A stretch of 64,000 bases of DNA, taken from assembly GCA_036520835.1 (NCBI GenBank), contig DATDIX010000089.1:3404-67403 (forward strand). Reading direction: 5' to 3'. Positions within the stretch are counted from its first letter, which is position 1, and each line of letters starts with the position of its first letter. Positions 52,601 to 62,034 of the stretch are shown in pieces. Source of the stretch: VBAT01 sp036520835 (GTDB taxonomy: Bacteria > Bacteroidota > Bacteroidia > Chitinophagales > Chitinophagaceae). A program made the translations under genes and the position numbers. Below the pieces are notes generated by a model. It worked only from the letters and a program-made list of their open reading frames with translations. It was not told the origin of the DNA and ran no database searches.

Positions 52601-53965
52601 TTATTTCAGGTGCGGGCTTTCAAAGCCCAGTTTTTGCAGCCCAGTTTTTATTTCGGGACAACTCATAAATAAATTCCACAAAAGGCCGGTTCTGTAATTT
52701 TCCATCATCACTACAATGGGTCCCTGGTCAATAGCAAGGTATCTTGGCAAATACCAGTTCTCTGTTTCGCTGAATGCATCATAAAAACCATAGGGCCCCC
52801 AGAGTTTATCTTTTTTATTGATGTACCAGTTTTTCATTGCTGCCATTGACTGATCAGGTGTATAGGGAAAAGAAGACAAAGCCGCTGTCGGGGAGATCAC
52901 ACCCAGGTCTCTTTTTTCTGCAGGGGCATGACCGGCATATCCACGCATGGAATAACTGGATGTCAGTCCCCAGCTATCCGTTCCGTATCCTTTGTATCCT
53001 TTTTGATTATCAACACACCATTGGTAGTTAATGAGTGCATGATTTTTATTCTGCTCCCAGTAATCAGCATACTGATCTTTTAACCCTCTTGGGTCCAATC
53101 CCAAATAAGAATAATGTGCCCAGAATAAGGGGCCGCCATTTACCGCATCACCCTGCTGGCGCAATTGCATTTTATACCCGCCATATACAGGAGGATTCTC
53201 TTTTATTTTTCCTTTCTCCGCCCATCCTTCGTGATACACTTCTGCAGGCACAGCATGCGTGGGAGATGAAGCCGCCAATACATACATGATCAGGCATTCG
53301 TTGTAACCATGCACCGGAAAATTCATTTCCCAATTATAGTTAGGACTCCAGTGCCAGTACAATACATTTTTGCCATTGCGATACCAGTCAAACTCCACCT
53401 CTTTCCATAACTTATCGATCCTGGCTGCCAGCGCTTTTTCTTTATCACTTCCGTCTTTAAAATATTGCCTTACGCAAAGCAAGCCTTGTATCATAAAAGA
53501 CGATTCCACCAGGTCGCCGCCATCATCCTTGCGGCTGAATGGTTTTACTTTCCCGGTTTCTCCATTCCACCAATGAGGCCATGCGCCATGAAAACGGTCG
53601 GCTGTTTCTAAAAAGTGAACGATCTTTTCTAATTTTTCTCGTCCCTGCTCCCTTGAAATGAATTTTCTTTCTATGCCCACCAAAATAGCCATGACACCAA
53701 AACCACCGCCGCCACTTGTCACAATGTTCTTATCGTTCTGCGGGTAAACATTATCTGCATGAAATCGTTCTCTTGCCAGGCCACTGGTAGGCTCTGCACC
53801 ATCCCAGAAGTATTGGAAAGTGGCCTGCTGTACTTCTGTAAATATTTTTTCATCTTCTTTGGAAAAAGAGACAAGGTCTCCGGTGGTTTTTTTTGGTGTG
53901 TTGCATGCGGCTGCCACCAGCAATACTATTATGCAGCCAGCAAGGCTAAGTCGTTTTATTTTCAT
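52601..53965 (-). CDS. GH144-type glycoside hydrolase lipoprotein (glycoamylase domain)
   Basis: A lipoprotein of 454 residues from the Met at 53965 (MKIKRLSLAGCIIVLLVAAAC, Cys21); the frame is open 25 codons further upstream without a signal peptide. The (alpha/alpha)6-type fold shows TFQYFWDGAEPTSGLARER, TSGGGGFGVMAILVGIER, HGAWPHWWNG, DDGGDLVESSFMIQG (about 147-161), YHWSPNYNWEMNFPVHGYNECL and YPFDAF-like end SYSMRGYAGHAP. This is the PF10091 domain shared by GH144 endo-beta-1,2-glucanases of Bacteroidota. It follows the LamG gene past a terminator. Confidence 0.88.
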   Translation of the reverse strand: MKIKRLSLAGCIIVLLVAAACNTPKKTTGDLVSFSKEDEKIFTEVQQATFQYFWDGAEPTSGLARERFHADNVYPQNDKNIVTSGGGGFGVMAILVGIERKFISREQGREKLEKIVHFLETADRFHGAWPHWWNGETGKVKPFSRKDDGGDLVESSFMIQGLLCVRQYFKDGSDKEKALAARIDKLWKEVEFDWYRNGKNVLYWHWSPNYNWEMNFPVHGYNECLIMYVLAASSPTHAVPAEVYHEGWAEKGKIKENPPVYGGYKMQLRQQGDAVNGGPLFWAHYSYLGLDPRGLKDQYADYWEQNKNHALINYQWCVDNQKGYKGYGTDSWGLTSSYSMRGYAGHAPAEKRDLGVISPTAALSSFPYTPDQSMAAMKNWYINKKDKLWGPYGFYDAFSETENWYLPRYLAIDQGPIVVMMENYRTGLLWNLFMSCPEIKTGLQKLGFESPHLK

Positions 53966-54028
53966 GACAAACAATTTCTTTGGAAAAGTATATAAAGCGG
54001 ATAAGGAATGAAGCAAAATGTTCCTGTG

Positions 54029-54069
54029 AAAAAAAGGCACACCATTACTACCCCTGGTAATAGTGTGCC
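54029..54069 (-). terminator. Strong terminator between LamG and GH144 genes
   Basis: On the minus strand GGCACACTATTAC-CAGGGGTA-GTAATGGTGTGCC (arms 54036-54069) is followed by TTTTTTT (54035-54029). It sits between the binding-protein genes and the enzyme genes of PUL 2. Confidence 0.88.
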
Positions 54070-54079
54070 CTGATCATCA

Positions 54080-54967
54080 TCACTTATTGGCCTTCCCCAG
54101 GTTATTCAATGCCTTGATATGTGCATCAGGCAATACCCTGTTAAATATCCTGATCTCGTCAATCTGCCCGGTCATGGGAGCAAAACTGACATCTGCGCTA
54201 ACAGCCATTCCTGGTATGCCATTATAATTGGAGCCGATAATAACTTCACTGGGCTCCCATGATTTAAATGAATTATTCCCGGTACCCCTGTTCGGAAAAT
54301 TACCTACTTTGACTGCATTCATCCAGTTGTTGAAAACACCGGTACTAAAATCATATGTTAGCACAATATGTACCCATTTGGTCAGGTCAGTTTGGTCCAG
54401 CACATTATTCAGGTTATCCTGTGTACCTCCTCCCACTGTTGAAAATGTAGGTTGTATCCTCAATGTGGTGGTATTAGTTGCCGGGTAGCCGTTTGTATTC
54501 AGGGCAAAATTTATGTTCCCGTTGAAGATGGTGGGCCTGGCCATTTGAAATACCATCGTTCTTTTGGATGCGTTGTTGAGGATCTTTACCCATAAACTGA
54601 TAGACCAGCTTTTTAATGAGTCAGTCTTGAATTTTTGAAACTGGTTGGCAAAATAAAGATAGCCTGCTGTTAAACTCAAAGCTTTACCTCGTACTCCGCC
54701 GGTTACAAATGCATCGTTGGCTGTAGTAGTTGGGGCTGTGCCTGATTTTAGTTCATTCTTTGTATCATCAAATGTCCATTGTGCAATAAGGTTTTGCGGA
54801 AAAATTTCATCTGAACTGGTATAGCCATCAATAGTGCCCACATAAGCATCTGGTGACACCCCGGGCAATTTGTTAGGATTGCCATCTTTTTTACAGGACG
54901 ATCCTATGACCGCAAGCAATGCCAGGCCAGCGATGTATTTTGTTGTATGCGTTTGTAAGAATTTCAT
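54080..54967 (-). CDS. LamG-domain lipoprotein, probable surface glycan-binding protein
   Basis: A 295-residue lipoprotein (lipobox IGSSC, about Cys25). After a linker, the concanavalin-like LamG fold spans about 60-285: LIAQWTFDDTKNELKSG, AYLYFANQ, WSISLWVKIL, WVHIVLTYD, EVIIGSNYNG and GQIDEIRIFNRVL. It takes the place that SusE-type binding proteins have in PUL 1, downstream of susD by 26 bases, so it probably holds the target glycan. Confidence 0.85.
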   Translation of the reverse strand: MKFLQTHTTKYIAGLALLAVIGSSCKKDGNPNKLPGVSPDAYVGTIDGYTSSDEIFPQNLIAQWTFDDTKNELKSGTAPTTTANDAFVTGGVRGKALSLTAGYLYFANQFQKFKTDSLKSWSISLWVKILNNASKRTMVFQMARPTIFNGNINFALNTNGYPATNTTTLRIQPTFSTVGGGTQDNLNNVLDQTDLTKWVHIVLTYDFSTGVFNNWMNAVKVGNFPNRGTGNNSFKSWEPSEVIIGSNYNGIPGMAVSADVSFAPMTGQIDEIRIFNRVLPDAHIKALNNLGKANK

Positions 54968-54993
54968 TTTTTAATTTTTTGGTCTTAATAAAA

Positions 54994-56535
54994 TCAATAC
55001 CCTGGATTTTGTGTCAGCACACCTGCACTCAGATCGATCTGTGTTTGCGGGATCGGCAACAAAGCATCCCTGTTATTATTATAATTAGGTTTGCCCGCCC
55101 CATTCAATGTGGCCTGCGCAACACCCCAGCGCACCAGGTCGAAGAAACGATCATGCTCCATGGCTAACTCAATCCGGCGCTCCTGGCGAATCGCTGCTCT
55201 TAATAATGCCTGGTCTGTGGTGGTTACTGCCGGAAGGATCGTGTTGTTGCCTGCTCTTGCTCTTGCCCGAACCATTTCCAATTTTGCCAGCGCTTCAGAT
55301 GTATTATTTGTTTCATTAGCCGCTTCGGCATACATCAGCAGCACATCAGCGTAACGGAGAATGCGGATATTCATCCAGTAACCAAACCTGTTTGCAACCG
55401 AGGACCTGAGAGAAGGATTTGTGTACACTTTATTATTATAACGTGGATTAGGCAATCCAACCGGCAGGTTTTCGCCATAAATAGTTTGATAAGTAGTAGT
55501 GGGAGTACTGGTGTACAGGATGGTCCTGTTCTTACGGGGATCATTGGCTTCATAAGCCGCTTCCAGGTAGGTGCTGGGTGTATTCCATCCCCATCCCAGG
55601 TCCCATATTCCGGCGCCCCTGACGCCCATGATTTGCGCATATTGTATTCCATTGGCAGTAGGGGTTGTTGCATTGGCCGTTCCCTGCACCTCGAATACAG
55701 ATTCTTTACTGTTCTCTCCTTCCTCTCTGAATAACATATCATAAGTTGTCGTCATGTTGTATTGAGCCGAGGTGATCACAGCATTGGCGGCAGTCATGGC
55801 CTGGGCCCATTTTTGTTGTGTCAGGTAAACTTTAGCCAGCAAACCATTGGCTGCTCCCCGTGTAGCCCGCCCAATAAATTTTATTTCCCAGTTCAACGGA
55901 AGACTGGTTGCAGCAAATTGAAGATCCGCTTCTATAAAGGCGTAAACTTGTGCGATGCTGCTCTGGGGAACATTACTTTGAGCCGCCGCATTGGTGAATA
56001 CAGTATCGATCAAAGGCACTCTTCCAAACAAACGGACCATCATAAAATAGGCATAACCCCGCAGGAACCTGGCTTCCCCTTCTGATTGTGCTTTTATATC
56101 CGGCGTAGCAACAATGGTTGAGTTATGCCTGACCTGGTCAAGGGCAATATTAGCCTTATTCACCAGGCTGAAATAACCTAACCAAAGGGTATTGGCAAAA
56201 CCATTGCTTGGTGATACCGGGAAATTATCCATATCGATCGCATTGGCGCCACCGTCTGCAGGTGTACTGCCTTTATCAGCGTCATCGCTGCGGATACTGG
56301 TAGCACAAATAAACGACTGGCTGTGCACATTAAAAGTTCTTAACTCGGAATAGACCCCGAAGAGGTAAGTATCATAGGGTCCTGAACCACTCGGGTAAGG
56401 ATAATCATCCTGGGTATATTGACCCTGCGGGTCGCGGTCAAGGAAATTCTTTCCGCAGCCTGCGATTGTAAAAACCGCAGCAGCTAACAGCAGCGTCAGC
56501 TTTATCTTTCTGGGTTTATTAGTATGTAGTTTCAT
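54994..56535 (-). CDS. SusD/RagB-family glycan-binding lipoprotein (PUL 2)
   Basis: A 513-residue lipoprotein (lipobox IAGC, about Cys26). Typical features are FLDRDPQGQYTQDDYPYPSG, the TPR helices (EARFLRGYAYFMMVRLFGRVPLID), and the C-terminal MNIRILRYADVLLMYAEAANE, ERRIELAMEHDRFFDLVRWG and IPQTQIDLSAGVLTQNPGY. It is 26 bases downstream of susC. Confidence 0.95.
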   Translation of the reverse strand: MKLHTNKPRKIKLTLLLAAAVFTIAGCGKNFLDRDPQGQYTQDDYPYPSGSGPYDTYLFGVYSELRTFNVHSQSFICATSIRSDDADKGSTPADGGANAIDMDNFPVSPSNGFANTLWLGYFSLVNKANIALDQVRHNSTIVATPDIKAQSEGEARFLRGYAYFMMVRLFGRVPLIDTVFTNAAAQSNVPQSSIAQVYAFIEADLQFAATSLPLNWEIKFIGRATRGAANGLLAKVYLTQQKWAQAMTAANAVITSAQYNMTTTYDMLFREEGENSKESVFEVQGTANATTPTANGIQYAQIMGVRGAGIWDLGWGWNTPSTYLEAAYEANDPRKNRTILYTSTPTTTYQTIYGENLPVGLPNPRYNNKVYTNPSLRSSVANRFGYWMNIRILRYADVLLMYAEAANETNNTSEALAKLEMVRARARAGNNTILPAVTTTDQALLRAAIRQERRIELAMEHDRFFDLVRWGVAQATLNGAGKPNYNNNRDALLPIPQTQIDLSAGVLTQNPGY

Positions 56536-56561
56536 TTTTTTATCGGTTGAGTGAATAAAAA

Positions 56562-59500
56562 TTAAAATGTCACATTAACGCCAAATGAATAAACAGCCGG
56601 AACAGGATAAGTGCCATTATCAGCTCCGCTGGCAATAGGATTGCTGAGCGATGCTTCCGGTGTATAACCGGTGGTTTTGCTGAAGGTGGCAATATTCTGC
56701 CCGCTGATATAAAGCCGGAGTTGTTTTACTGGTCCATTTCCTAAGGTCCGGGATGAAAATGTATAACCTAACTGGAGGGTGCGTATCCGGAAATAATCGC
56801 CTGGCTCAAGGTAATAAGAACTGAACAGGAAATTATTGCCACGGGTGTTATCCAGTATCGGTTCAATATTGGTGCTACCGGGTGTTGTCCATGCGTTCAG
56901 CCGGTTGGCCTCATAATTCAACACGGCAAAAGTGGCGGTGCGCCGTTGTGTATACACTTTATTACCAGCCACTCCTTGTCCTTCGAGGATCAGGTCAAAG
57001 CCTTTATAGCCAAGAGAGATGTTTGCTCCGATATTATAAATGGGGAAAGGTGTGCCAAGATAGGTCCTGTCTTTGGAATCGATGATGCCGTTCCCATCAA
57101 CATCTGCATAAGCTACATCGCCGGGCAATGAATTGGAAAGACCCGGTATTTTATCCAAATCAGCAACAGACTGGTATATGCCGATCTGCCGGTAGCCATA
57201 AAAATAACCGATCGACTCGCCGGTCACTGTTTTGTTCACGCCGGCATTTCCGAGTATTTCGAAATTGATATTATTACCGATTGATTCAACTTCATTTTTA
57301 TTGTAGCTGAAGTTAGCACCGATATTATAAGTAAAATCTTTACCGATCCTGTCACTCCACCCTGCACTTATTTCAACACCCCTGTTGGTAATTGTTCCCA
57401 GGTTGGTACGATAGGAATAGTTCCCTGCTGTTCCAGGTAATGTTAGTGTTGTCAATATGTCTTTCGTTGTCCTGTCGTAAAAAGTTATCTCCGTACTTAG
57501 CCTGTTGTTCAAAGCACGCAGATCAAGTCCGATATCTATACCTCTTACTACTTCCCAGTGTAAATTCGGGTCAGGCACGTAAGCCGGCGCAACAGATCCG
57601 TAAACATTATCGCCGAATACACCAACGTTCGCAGTAGTAAGTCCGGGTAAGTACAGGTTAGCAGGCAAGCCCAACCCGCTTCCTACAGTACCCCATGCGC
57701 CACGCAGTTTTAAAAAGTTAATAAACTTCACATGAAAGAAATCTTCGCTGGTTATTACCCAACCTACACCAACGCTTCCAAAATTACCCCACCTGTTCTC
57801 CGGTGAAAACTTTGAACTTCCGTCACGACGGAACGTGGCATTGACAAGATATTTACCGCTGAGAGAATAGTTAATCCTTCCCAGGAATGACATATAAGAT
57901 TCTTCACCACCGCTGCCGGCATTGGTGGTCGGGTTGTTGGCATTGACAATATTGATATACCAGTAGTCTGGATCATCCGGAATATTCAGCGTAGTATCTC
58001 TGCGGGTTCCGGACACATTTGAACTTCCCTGGAACAAAGTGGTAAAACCAGCCAACGCAGTTACCCGGTGTTTTTTATTAAATGTCTTCTCAAAAGTAAG
58101 TGTATGATCTTGCTGGAATTTGCGGAACTCGGCCTGTGCCTGGCTAACGCTGGTCTTCACAGATGCATCATAGGTTGTATCCGTTGGAGCCGCTCCTTCT
58201 CCTAAATTAACAAACCTGAATGGCAGCGGGCTGTAGCTGCGGCTGTTGTTGAATCCGAGGTCAGTATAAAATGAAGACCGGAAAGTGAAATATTGTTTGA
58301 ATTTGAATTCTCCAAAAATACTCCCGATAAAACGATACCCCTTATTGACAGCAGTATTGTCAAACCGGTTCAGCCTGGCAACTGGATTGCCTACCTGTGC
58401 TCTCTGAAAACTGGGCATGCTGTAATAGGTTTTTTCGTCAACCTGTACGGGTACAATTGGAGCTGCCCACAGTGCATTATTCAAATCGGCCCCCGGTTCA
58501 TTCTGCGACCAATGGAAACCGGTAATGTCGCCGCCGATTTTAATACCCTTACTGACCCTTATCTCATGATTCAGGCGAGCGATGAATTTCTGGAATTTAT
58601 CATTTTTTAAAACTCCTTCCTGCACATTATACCCGAGGCTGAACAGGGAAACGGTTTTTTCACCGCTGTTGGAAACAGTAACCGTATTACTATTGATAAG
58701 AGCATCCCGGAAGATCAGGTCCTGCCAGTCGGTATTAGCGGTATACCTGCTGTAGTCAAACGCCGCTGCATTGAGGTTGGCTAATTGTGCCGAATGCAGT
58801 TTTTTAAACCCTTCGGCATCGGTCACATCAATTTTGTTGGTAACCTTCTGCACACCCACATTACTTTGAAAGCTAACGCGGGTTTCACCTTTAGCTGCTC
58901 TTTTGGTTGTTACAATAATAACGCCATTACCGCCCTGCAATCCAAAAATGGCGATAGAGGAAGGATCACGGAGTATTTCAATATTTTCTATATCGGCAGG
59001 ATTAAGGTAATCTATATTGGTCTGGAATACGCCATCCACTACATAAAGCGGATCAGAATTATTTGTACTGTTCACGCCACGGATTCTTACAGTTGGTGAG
59101 GCGCCGGCACGGCCACTGTTCACAACCGTCAAACCCGGCACTTTACCCTGCATAGAAGACATCGGGTTTGTAGCCGGCATCTTGGCTAATTCTTCTCCTT
59201 TTACAGAAGAGATCGAACCGGTCAGGTCCCTTTTTCTTTGTGTACCATAACCCACTACCACTACCTGGTCAAGCACCTGCGTGGAAACCTGTAATGTAAT
59301 ATTGATAACTGTACGGCCTGCGACTGTTTCTTCAGCAGTTACAAATCCAACTGAACTGAAAACAAGTACAGCATTGTCGGGAACGGTCAGCGAGTAATTT
59401 CCGTTGGCATCGGTGGTGGTTCCGACAGTAGATCCTTTTACATTGACGGAGACACCGAAAAGCGCTTCCCCGGAAGCAGAACTGACCTTGCCGGTCACCG

Positions 59501-59897
59501 TTAATTCCTTCACAGTAATTTCTGAAGGATCAGCAGCTTCTTTTAAAACAACCAGGTTGGTGTTTAATATCCGGTAAGAAATACCCGTATTGGCGAATAT
59601 CAGCGATAACACATCGTTGATGCCGGCATCCTTCACTTCAATACTTACCAGGGCTTTTCCCTTTATTACATCTTCATCAAACAGGAACCTGTAGCTGCTG
59701 TTCTTTTCAATAGCAAATAATACTTTTTTGAGTTCTGCTGTTTTCATGCGCAGGGAGATCTTATCCTGCGAAAACGTTTTGGCAGACACCTGCAGGCAGG
59801 CAATAGTAAGAAACAACATCGTCAATTTCATAATCCTGAAGAGCTTTGGTGACAGCAGTTCCCTGTAAAAAACAGGACTTGCTTCAATTTTTTTCAT
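56562..59897 (-). CDS. SusC/RagA TonB-dependent transporter with STN domain (PUL 2)
   Basis: A 1111-residue outer-membrane importer. After the signal region (about 20-42) comes an STN domain (about 48-115, ELKKVLFAIEKNSSYRFLFDEDVIKG) that contacts the FecR anti-sigma factor, then a carboxypeptidase-like domain (about 130-215), the plug with GTQRKRDLTGSISSVKG, and a barrel ending VYSFGVNVTF. The STN domain fits the ECF sigma and fecR genes directly upstream. Met23 is a possible alternative start just before the signal segment. Confidence 0.96.
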   Translation of the reverse strand: MKKIEASPVFYRELLSPKLFRIMKLTMLFLTIACLQVSAKTFSQDKISLRMKTAELKKVLFAIEKNSSYRFLFDEDVIKGKALVSIEVKDAGINDVLSLIFANTGISYRILNTNLVVLKEAADPSEITVKELTVTGKVSSASGEALFGVSVNVKGSTVGTTTDANGNYSLTVPDNAVLVFSSVGFVTAEETVAGRTVINITLQVSTQVLDQVVVVGYGTQRKRDLTGSISSVKGEELAKMPATNPMSSMQGKVPGLTVVNSGRAGASPTVRIRGVNSTNNSDPLYVVDGVFQTNIDYLNPADIENIEILRDPSSIAIFGLQGGNGVIIVTTKRAAKGETRVSFQSNVGVQKVTNKIDVTDAEGFKKLHSAQLANLNAAAFDYSRYTANTDWQDLIFRDALINSNTVTVSNSGEKTVSLFSLGYNVQEGVLKNDKFQKFIARLNHEIRVSKGIKIGGDITGFHWSQNEPGADLNNALWAAPIVPVQVDEKTYYSMPSFQRAQVGNPVARLNRFDNTAVNKGYRFIGSIFGEFKFKQYFTFRSSFYTDLGFNNSRSYSPLPFRFVNLGEGAAPTDTTYDASVKTSVSQAQAEFRKFQQDHTLTFEKTFNKKHRVTALAGFTTLFQGSSNVSGTRRDTTLNIPDDPDYWYINIVNANNPTTNAGSGGEESYMSFLGRINYSLSGKYLVNATFRRDGSSKFSPENRWGNFGSVGVGWVITSEDFFHVKFINFLKLRGAWGTVGSGLGLPANLYLPGLTTANVGVFGDNVYGSVAPAYVPDPNLHWEVVRGIDIGLDLRALNNRLSTEITFYDRTTKDILTTLTLPGTAGNYSYRTNLGTITNRGVEISAGWSDRIGKDFTYNIGANFSYNKNEVESIGNNINFEILGNAGVNKTVTGESIGYFYGYRQIGIYQSVADLDKIPGLSNSLPGDVAYADVDGNGIIDSKDRTYLGTPFPIYNIGANISLGYKGFDLILEGQGVAGNKVYTQRRTATFAVLNYEANRLNAWTTPGSTNIEPILDNTRGNNFLFSSYYLEPGDYFRIRTLQLGYTFSSRTLGNGPVKQLRLYISGQNIATFSKTTGYTPEASLSNPIASGADNGTYPVPAVYSFGVNVTF

Positions 59898-59967
59898 AAT
59901 TTACAATTGAAGGGTTAATTACATTGATACTCCATTGGGGAGATACTATCAGTACTTATTAGCCTGG

Positions 59968-59998
59968 CGGGGTTCTGCGTCAACAGAATCCCGTTTTT
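59968..59998. other. 10-bp hairpin between fecR and susC
   Basis: CGGGGTTCTG (59968-59977) pairs with CAGAATCCCG (59984-59993) across a 6-base loop. The T-run (TTTTTGC) is on the plus strand, opposite to the genes, so it is not a plain terminator for fecR. It could stabilise the 5' end of the susC message or slow the polymerase. Confidence 0.55.
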
Positions 59999-60045
59999 GC
60001 TTTTATCTATTGCTACGAAGTATTACACATCATAAATCATAAGCG

Positions 60046-61119
60046 TTAGTGGTGAATAATTATTTTATTCCCTGTTCTCTCAAAAGAAAAGGAGTTGGTT
60101 ATTGTTAAAGCTTCCAGGGCCTGGTCTATTGTTTCCTTTTCAAAATTCCCGGTCAGTCTTTTTTCTTTCAGGCGGTTGTCCCTGATCTCAATCTCCACAT
60201 TGTACCATCGTTCCATTTTTACGGCCACTTCACTGAAAGACTCATCATTAAAAACCAGCTTGTTCTCCACCCATTGTGTTTCATCCACGGTACTGTCGGC
60301 AGCATTGTACTTTAACCGCTGAATGGCGATCTCCGGTTTTAATTCATTCGTCGGATCAGCAATAGTTTCCGGTTCGGTTTCCTTATTCATTACCACCAGC
60401 TTTTCACTGGGCGACAGAATGAACCGATCATTTGACTCGTTCTTAATGATCACTTCAATACTTCCCCTGATCAGGCTGGTCTCTGTTTGTTTATCCCCCG
60501 GATAGGCTTTTACATTAAATGCCGTGCCCAGTACTTTTATATCCATTCCCGCCGTATGCACAATAAATGGATGTTTGCTGTCTTTTACAATATCAAAAAA
60601 AGCTTCTCCATCCAGGTAAACTTCGCGGCTCGTATCGCTGAAACTATCCGGGTATTTTAGTTTCGTACCCGAGTTCAGCAGCACAAGCGACCCGTCTGGC
60701 AATACGATCTTTGAGCGGATACCTTTGCTGGCTACTGTTTCATTTTGATTAGCGGCTACAGCTAATGGTCTCTTTTCTTTTTTGCTTCGCATGAGCCAGG
60801 AAGCAAAACCGACTGTGATGACCAATAAGGCTGCAACGGCTATCCTCCGGATCCATATTTTGTAGCGATTATCCCTGGCTTGTATTTCAACAGCCGGGTC
60901 ATCAGCCATCTGAAGTATGTGATTAAAATGCCCGTCTGGGTCTGTATCTGTTGCCGGCGATTCGTCGCCCGGAGTGGTCCAGTAAGAAGTAAGTAACTCT
61001 GTAAAATACTGATCGCCGGGATGATTCTGCAAGTATATATCAAGCTCTTCCAGTTCAGCAGGGGTCGCTTCTCCGGCCAGTTTGCGGCTTATCAGTTCAC
61101 TAAGGCGGTCCTTATTCAT
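60046..61119 (-). CDS. FecR-family anti-sigma factor
   Basis: A 357-residue inner-membrane protein: N-terminal anti-sigma helices (LSELISRKLAGEATPAELEELDIYLQ as residues 5-30), one membrane helix (about 91-110, IAVAALLVITVGFASWLM), a FecR domain (SKIVLPDGSLVLLNSGTKLKYP, REVYLDGEAFFDIVKDSKHPF, VLGTAFNVKAYPGD) and a C-terminal STN-contact domain. It holds the ECF sigma factor until SusC senses its substrate. It is 51 bases downstream of the sigma gene. Confidence 0.95.
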   Translation of the reverse strand: MNKDRLSELISRKLAGEATPAELEELDIYLQNHPGDQYFTELLTSYWTTPGDESPATDTDPDGHFNHILQMADDPAVEIQARDNRYKIWIRRIAVAALLVITVGFASWLMRSKKEKRPLAVAANQNETVASKGIRSKIVLPDGSLVLLNSGTKLKYPDSFSDTSREVYLDGEAFFDIVKDSKHPFIVHTAGMDIKVLGTAFNVKAYPGDKQTETSLIRGSIEVIIKNESNDRFILSPSEKLVVMNKETEPETIADPTNELKPEIAIQRLKYNAADSTVDETQWVENKLVFNDESFSEVAVKMERWYNVEIEIRDNRLKEKRLTGNFEKETIDQALEALTITNSFSFERTGNKIIIHH

Positions 61120-61170
61120 ACAGCAGTCTTATATATTAAGACAATAGCCTGAACATATGACCTTAAAGGA

Positions 61171-61782
61171 TCAGGAAAAATTTTTAGACTTTTTTAAAGT
61201 AAGACCCGGAACCCGGTTAAAATAACCCTTGACCGCTTCGCTGATCTTTTTTACGGCAATGACCATTTGCGCATCCACCGTATTGACAGATATTTTAAGT
61301 ATTTCAGCGACTTCTTTATACTTCAGCCCATCTTCCCTTACGAGTTTGAAGATCATTTTACAACGGGGTGGGAGGTCATCCACCGCTGTGTGTATCTTCC
61401 GGAGTATCTCTTCCGTGATCATTTGCTGTTCCGGGCTTTGGTCGTCCTGCAATTGAATGCTGATATGATCAAAAGGTTCTGTGATCACTTCCCTGGCACG
61501 GCATGAAAGATAATTAAGGGCAGTATTCTTTGTGGCTGTATAAAGATAGACCCTGATGTTTCCGACCAGGGGCAATGTTTCCCGGTTCTTCCATACTTTC
61601 ACCAGTACATCATCCACCACTTCTGTAGCTGCTTCTTTTGATTTAAGTATTGCACGGGCAAACTCTGTAAGCCTGGCGGCAAAATAGTCAAATAACAACC
61701 GGAAAGCAGGTTGGTCCCCGGCAGCTATTTTTTCAGCAATAGCTTTTAATACCTGTTCATCTATGTTCTTGGCAGGTCGCAT
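61171..61782 (-). CDS. ECF RNA polymerase sigma factor (SusCD-linked type)
   Basis: A 203-residue sigma-70-family ECF factor. Region 2 is AFRLLFDYFAARLTEFARAILKSKEAATEVVDDVLVKVWKNRE (as residues 21-63), and region 4 is LPPRCKMIFKLVREDGLKYKEVAEILKISVNTVDAQMVIAVKKI (as residues 137-180). It is the first gene of PUL 2 and should activate susC when freed from FecR. The 252-base gap behind it holds a promoter-like AT-rich stretch but no gene. Confidence 0.95.
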   Translation of the reverse strand: MRPAKNIDEQVLKAIAEKIAAGDQPAFRLLFDYFAARLTEFARAILKSKEAATEVVDDVLVKVWKNRETLPLVGNIRVYLYTATKNTALNYLSCRAREVITEPFDHISIQLQDDQSPEQQMITEEILRKIHTAVDDLPPRCKMIFKLVREDGLKYKEVAEILKISVNTVDAQMVIAVKKISEAVKGYFNRVPGLTLKKSKNFS

Positions 61783-62034
61783 GCAGGCAATCGTTACATG
61801 GTAAAGGTAAAATAAGTTCTGAAGCTAAGACAAATTTTATTTGCTGGTTGTTGCACTGGCATATTTATAAACCGGTTATTTTATTTCCCTTTGTAAATAT
61901 AAATGCGAAATCCAATTACTTATGAGTATAAAAAATTGGCAGGTCTGCTGTTTTGATATCTCCCATTTCTGATCCCACGATAATTATTTTAACAGGTTAC
62001 CGATTTTGTTGACCTTTCAATTAAGATTTTCATC

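Noticed and set aside
59968..59998. Rho-independent terminator between fecR and susC
   Set aside because: The T-run is on the strand opposite to transcription of both genes. It is kept only as a hairpin of unknown role.
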